Shown: in pieces, positions 62,189 through 64,000 of the stretch | Position numbering within the stretch: position 1 is the stretch's first letter | How the letters are laid out: each line of letters begins with the position of its first letter | Source of the DNA: Enterococcus ureilyticus | GTDB lineage: Bacteria > Bacillota > Bacilli > Lactobacillales > Enterococcaceae | DNA length: 64,000 bases | Direction of reading: 5' to 3' | NCBI RefSeq assembly: GCF_001730315.1 | Contig: NZ_MIKC01000008.1 | Coordinates: forward strand, 1-64,000 | Notes under the pieces: model-generated | Told to the model about the DNA's origin: nothing | Databases searched by the model: none | Seen by the model: only the letters and a program-made list of their open reading frames with translations | Made by a program: the position numbers and the translations under genes

Positions 62189-63869
62189 TGCCATTCACCT
62201 CATTTATTTTTTTAAACAAAATACTTTGATAAGGATGAAGCTTTACGTCATTTGTTTCACTGACTAAATCATCATGAGAATTTAAAAATAAATCAATTGA
62301 GCCAGCGTCTAAAGAAACTAGCTCCTCAGTATCACTCAAATTGGTATAACAATAAACAACTCTGTCTTTTAATACCCGTTTATATGCAATCACATTGTCT
62401 GGTACATTATCTAAGAAAACAATTGTACCATTCGTTAAAACATCACTTACTGCCCCATGTTGTCGCAGTGCAATCATCTGTTTATAATGCGCTAGTACAG
62501 GATTAGACTGTGCATTTCGATTTGGATATTCTTCGGTCATCGAAAGCCATGGCGTCGTATCAGAAAATCCACCATATTGACTAGCATCCCAAGGAAATGG
62601 TGTACGTGTATTATCACGACTTCGTTGATTGACAAATCCCAACGCTTCTTCCGGTGTGAAGCCTTCTTGAATCGAGCGATAGTAATTATCGATACTTGAA
62701 ATGTCATTGAATTGATCGATTATTTTACGTTCGGCATTTTGCATGCCCAACTCTTGCGCTTGATAAATAAATGGTGTTCCACGTAGAAAGAAATAAAGCA
62801 TACCGATCGCTTGAGCAGCTTCATTCGTCTGAAACTCAGGCTTGATAAATTTTGAGACCGCTCGCGGTTGGTCATGATTTTCAATAAAATTAGCGCCCCA
62901 GCCATTGGCTTGCAACACTTCTTGTGATCGTTTTAGCTTTTCTTTGAATTCCTTTGTAGTCCAATTCGTTCGCTTAAACCAGTCAGAGCCAGATTCAACA
63001 TCAATATCGGAATAATTAAAATCAAAAATCATTGAAAAATACCCACCGTCACCGATAAAATCACCGTATTCCTCGTAAGGCACACCTGGTGCTTCACCTA
63101 CTGTTACACAGTTATATTTCTCAAAAGTCTCTTCTTTCAATTCATTTAAAAATCGCTCAATGCCAGGCCGATTTCTTGTTTTACTTTTACAAGAAGCTAA
63201 ACCATCTACACCATCCGCAGGTAAACTAGAAAAATCTTGATCTTTCTTGATAAAAGTGATCGAATCGATCCGAAAACCTGCAATTCCTTTTTCTAACCAA
63301 CGATTGATCATTCCATAAATTTCTTGACGCAGCTTAGGATTTTCCCAGTTCAAATCAGGCTGTTTTTTGTCAAAAGCATGAAAATAATAAGTATCTTCAT
63401 TCGGAAGTTTTTCCCAAACTGAACCTCCAAAAATCGAACGCCAGTTATTTGGTTCAGTTTTTCCTTCTTTAAAAATATAATACTCTCGATACGGACTTTC
63501 TTTGTCTTTTAATGCCTCTTGAAACCAAGGATGTTCATCTGAGGTGTGATTGATGACTAAATCTAAAATCACTTTGATTCCCAACTTATTCGCATCTTTT
63601 AACAATTGATCAAAGTCAGCCATAGTCCCAAATTCAGGATTAATCCCTTCAAAATCAGAAATATCATAGCCATTATCCACCATTGGAGACGTAAAAATCG
63701 GACAAATCCAAACCGTAGTGATCCCTAGTTCTTTTAAATAAGGGAGCTTTTCTCGAATTCCCTGAATATCTCCTATTCCATCATTATTTGAATCCTTAAA
63801 ACTTTTGGGATAAATTTGATAGATCACTTCTTTTTCCCACCAATTTTTGTTTATCATTTCTATACTCAC
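62178..63869 (-). CDS. GH13 alpha-glucosidase
   Basis: 563 residues, GH13 (alpha-amylase) family. Visible: KEVIYQIYPKSFKDSNNDG, GIKVILDLVINHTSDEH, nucleophile Asp in GFRIDSITFI, acid/base Glu in VTVGEAPGVPYEE, and FIENHDQPRAV. It resembles oligo-1,6-glucosidase/trehalose-6-phosphate hydrolase enzymes; which disaccharide phosphate it hydrolyses cannot be decided. GTG at 63869 with AAAGG about 11 nt upstream is the likely start (ATG at 63857 lacks a signal). First gene of the glucosidase-PTS operon. Confidence 0.92.
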   Translation of the reverse strand: MSIEMINKNWWEKEVIYQIYPKSFKDSNNDGIGDIQGIREKLPYLKELGITTVWICPIFTSPMVDNGYDISDFEGINPEFGTMADFDQLLKDANKLGIKVILDLVINHTSDEHPWFQEALKDKESPYREYYIFKEGKTEPNNWRSIFGGSVWEKLPNEDTYYFHAFDKKQPDLNWENPKLRQEIYGMINRWLEKGIAGFRIDSITFIKKDQDFSSLPADGVDGLASCKSKTRNRPGIERFLNELKEETFEKYNCVTVGEAPGVPYEEYGDFIGDGGYFSMIFDFNYSDIDVESGSDWFKRTNWTTKEFKEKLKRSQEVLQANGWGANFIENHDQPRAVSKFIKPEFQTNEAAQAIGMLYFFLRGTPFIYQAQELGMQNAERKIIDQFNDISSIDNYYRSIQEGFTPEEALGFVNQRSRDNTRTPFPWDASQYGGFSDTTPWLSMTEEYPNRNAQSNPVLAHYKQMIALRQHGAVSDVLTNGTIVFLDNVPDNVIAYKRVLKDRVVYCYTNLSDTEELVSLDAGSIDLFLNSHDDLVSETNDVKLHPYQSILFKKINEVNGNGN

Positions 63870-63894
63870 TATTTATTCATCCTTTCACCCTTTG

Positions 63895-63908
63895 TGGTAT
63901 CGATACCA
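63895..63908. promoter_or_regulatory. 14-bp perfect palindrome, probable operator
   Basis: TGGTATCGATACCA stands 26 bp before the glucosidase start and just behind the end of a LacI-like regulator gene. Its length and symmetry fit a LacI- or GntR-type operator controlling the glucosidase-PTS operon. Confidence 0.6.
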
Positions 63909-63922
63909 TATTTCCATAAGAA

Positions 63923-63942
63923 TAAATCCACCTAAGTGGATT
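63923..63942 (-). terminator. Hairpin overlapping the regulator stop codon
   Basis: AAATCCAC pairs with GTGGATTT around a 4-nt loop, with ATTCTT after it on the minus strand. It may weakly terminate the regulator transcript or allow read-through into the glucosidase gene. Confidence 0.5.
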
Positions 63943-64000
63943 TACGCTCAATTAGCGATAAAATAAGTTCTTTTTTATTTACTTTGTAAGTTACTCCTTC
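63932..64000 (-). CDS. C-terminal end of a probable LacI-family regulator (partial)
   Basis: Only the last 22 codons are in the window: EGVTYKVNKKELILSLIERK then ST and a TAG stop. The pattern of alternating Ile/Leu ending in ERKST is typical of the C-terminus of LacI/GalR regulators. It precedes a palindrome and a glucosidase-PTS operon, a usual arrangement. The gene continues beyond 64000. Confidence 0.55.
   Translation of the reverse strand, partial: EGVTYKVNKKELILSLIERKST

Overview
The window comes from a low-GC Gram-positive bacterium, most likely an Enterococcus or a close relative. This rests on the bacteriocin and induction-peptide sequences (EntF-like and enterocin X-like), an Mga-type regulator, a CtsR box, a B. 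subtilis-type Zur box, a methionine T-box and gene content typical of lactic acid bacteria. No rRNA or tRNA gene, insertion sequence, transposase or phage gene was seen. Nearly everything is on the minus strand.

Layout. 139-888 is a SAM methyltransferase. 1118-5652 is leuABCD (order leuA-B-C-D on the minus strand), preceded at 5716-6194 by an unusual leader: promoter, short peptide with four consecutive Leu codons, intrinsic terminator, then three 75-bp tandem repeats. 6324-7604 is homocysteine synthase under a Met T-box. 8161-12126 holds small hypothetical genes, a divergent ClpP behind a CtsR box, and an Mga-type regulator. 12476-16054 holds an MFS exporter, a YoaK-family protein and an oxalate decarboxylase. 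16561-19272 is a P-type cation ATPase under a yybP-ykoY (Mn2+) riboswitch. 19632-26325 is a quorum-sensing-controlled two-peptide bacteriocin locus: accessory protein, C39 ABC exporter, response regulator, histidine kinase and induction peptide on minus; a putative immunity or membrane protein and two bacteriocin precursors on plus. 26399-32975 contains an AraC regulator with two HTH modules, an NAD-dependent epimerase-like protein, a lipoprotein, a TtcA-like thiolase, an LTA-synthase-family protein and an oxidoreductase. 33423-38218 is a sugar or polyol catabolic set (TIM-barrel isomerase, ThuA-like, Gfo/Idh/MocA, AraC regulator) interrupted by a Zur-boxed zinc-independent S14 gene. 38559-41720 is an ABC exporter.

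41945-55745 is one continuous molybdoenzyme island of about 14 kb: molybdate transporter modABC, Mo-cofactor genes (moaA, moaC, mogA/moaB, moeA, a second MoeA-like protein, MOSC protein, mobA), a P-loop protein with a Cys cluster, a formate channel (focA) and an FdsGBA-like NAD-linked formate dehydrogenase. Together they would import molybdate, build Mo-bisPGD cofactor and oxidise formate to CO2 with NAD+. Molybdopterin synthase (moaD/moaE) and fdhD are not in the window.

55983-60360 contains an AIM24 protein, a DUF975 membrane protein, an orphan CRISPR array with type I-C-like repeats and no cas genes, a two-gene membrane/soluble cassette of unknown function next to the array leader, and a cupin. 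60752-64000 is a PTS permease plus GH13 glucosidase operon, with the 3' end of a probable LacI-family regulator at the right edge.

A family of intergenic dispersed repeats occurs in at least seven gaps. Its left module is a hairpin that can act as a terminator; its right module is related to the tandem repeats in the leu leader. The best candidates for undescribed biology are the leu leader with its tandem repeats, the two-gene cassette at 58704-59635, the Cys-cluster P-loop protein in the formate dehydrogenase island, and the small basic protein gene behind the Zur-regulated rpsN.
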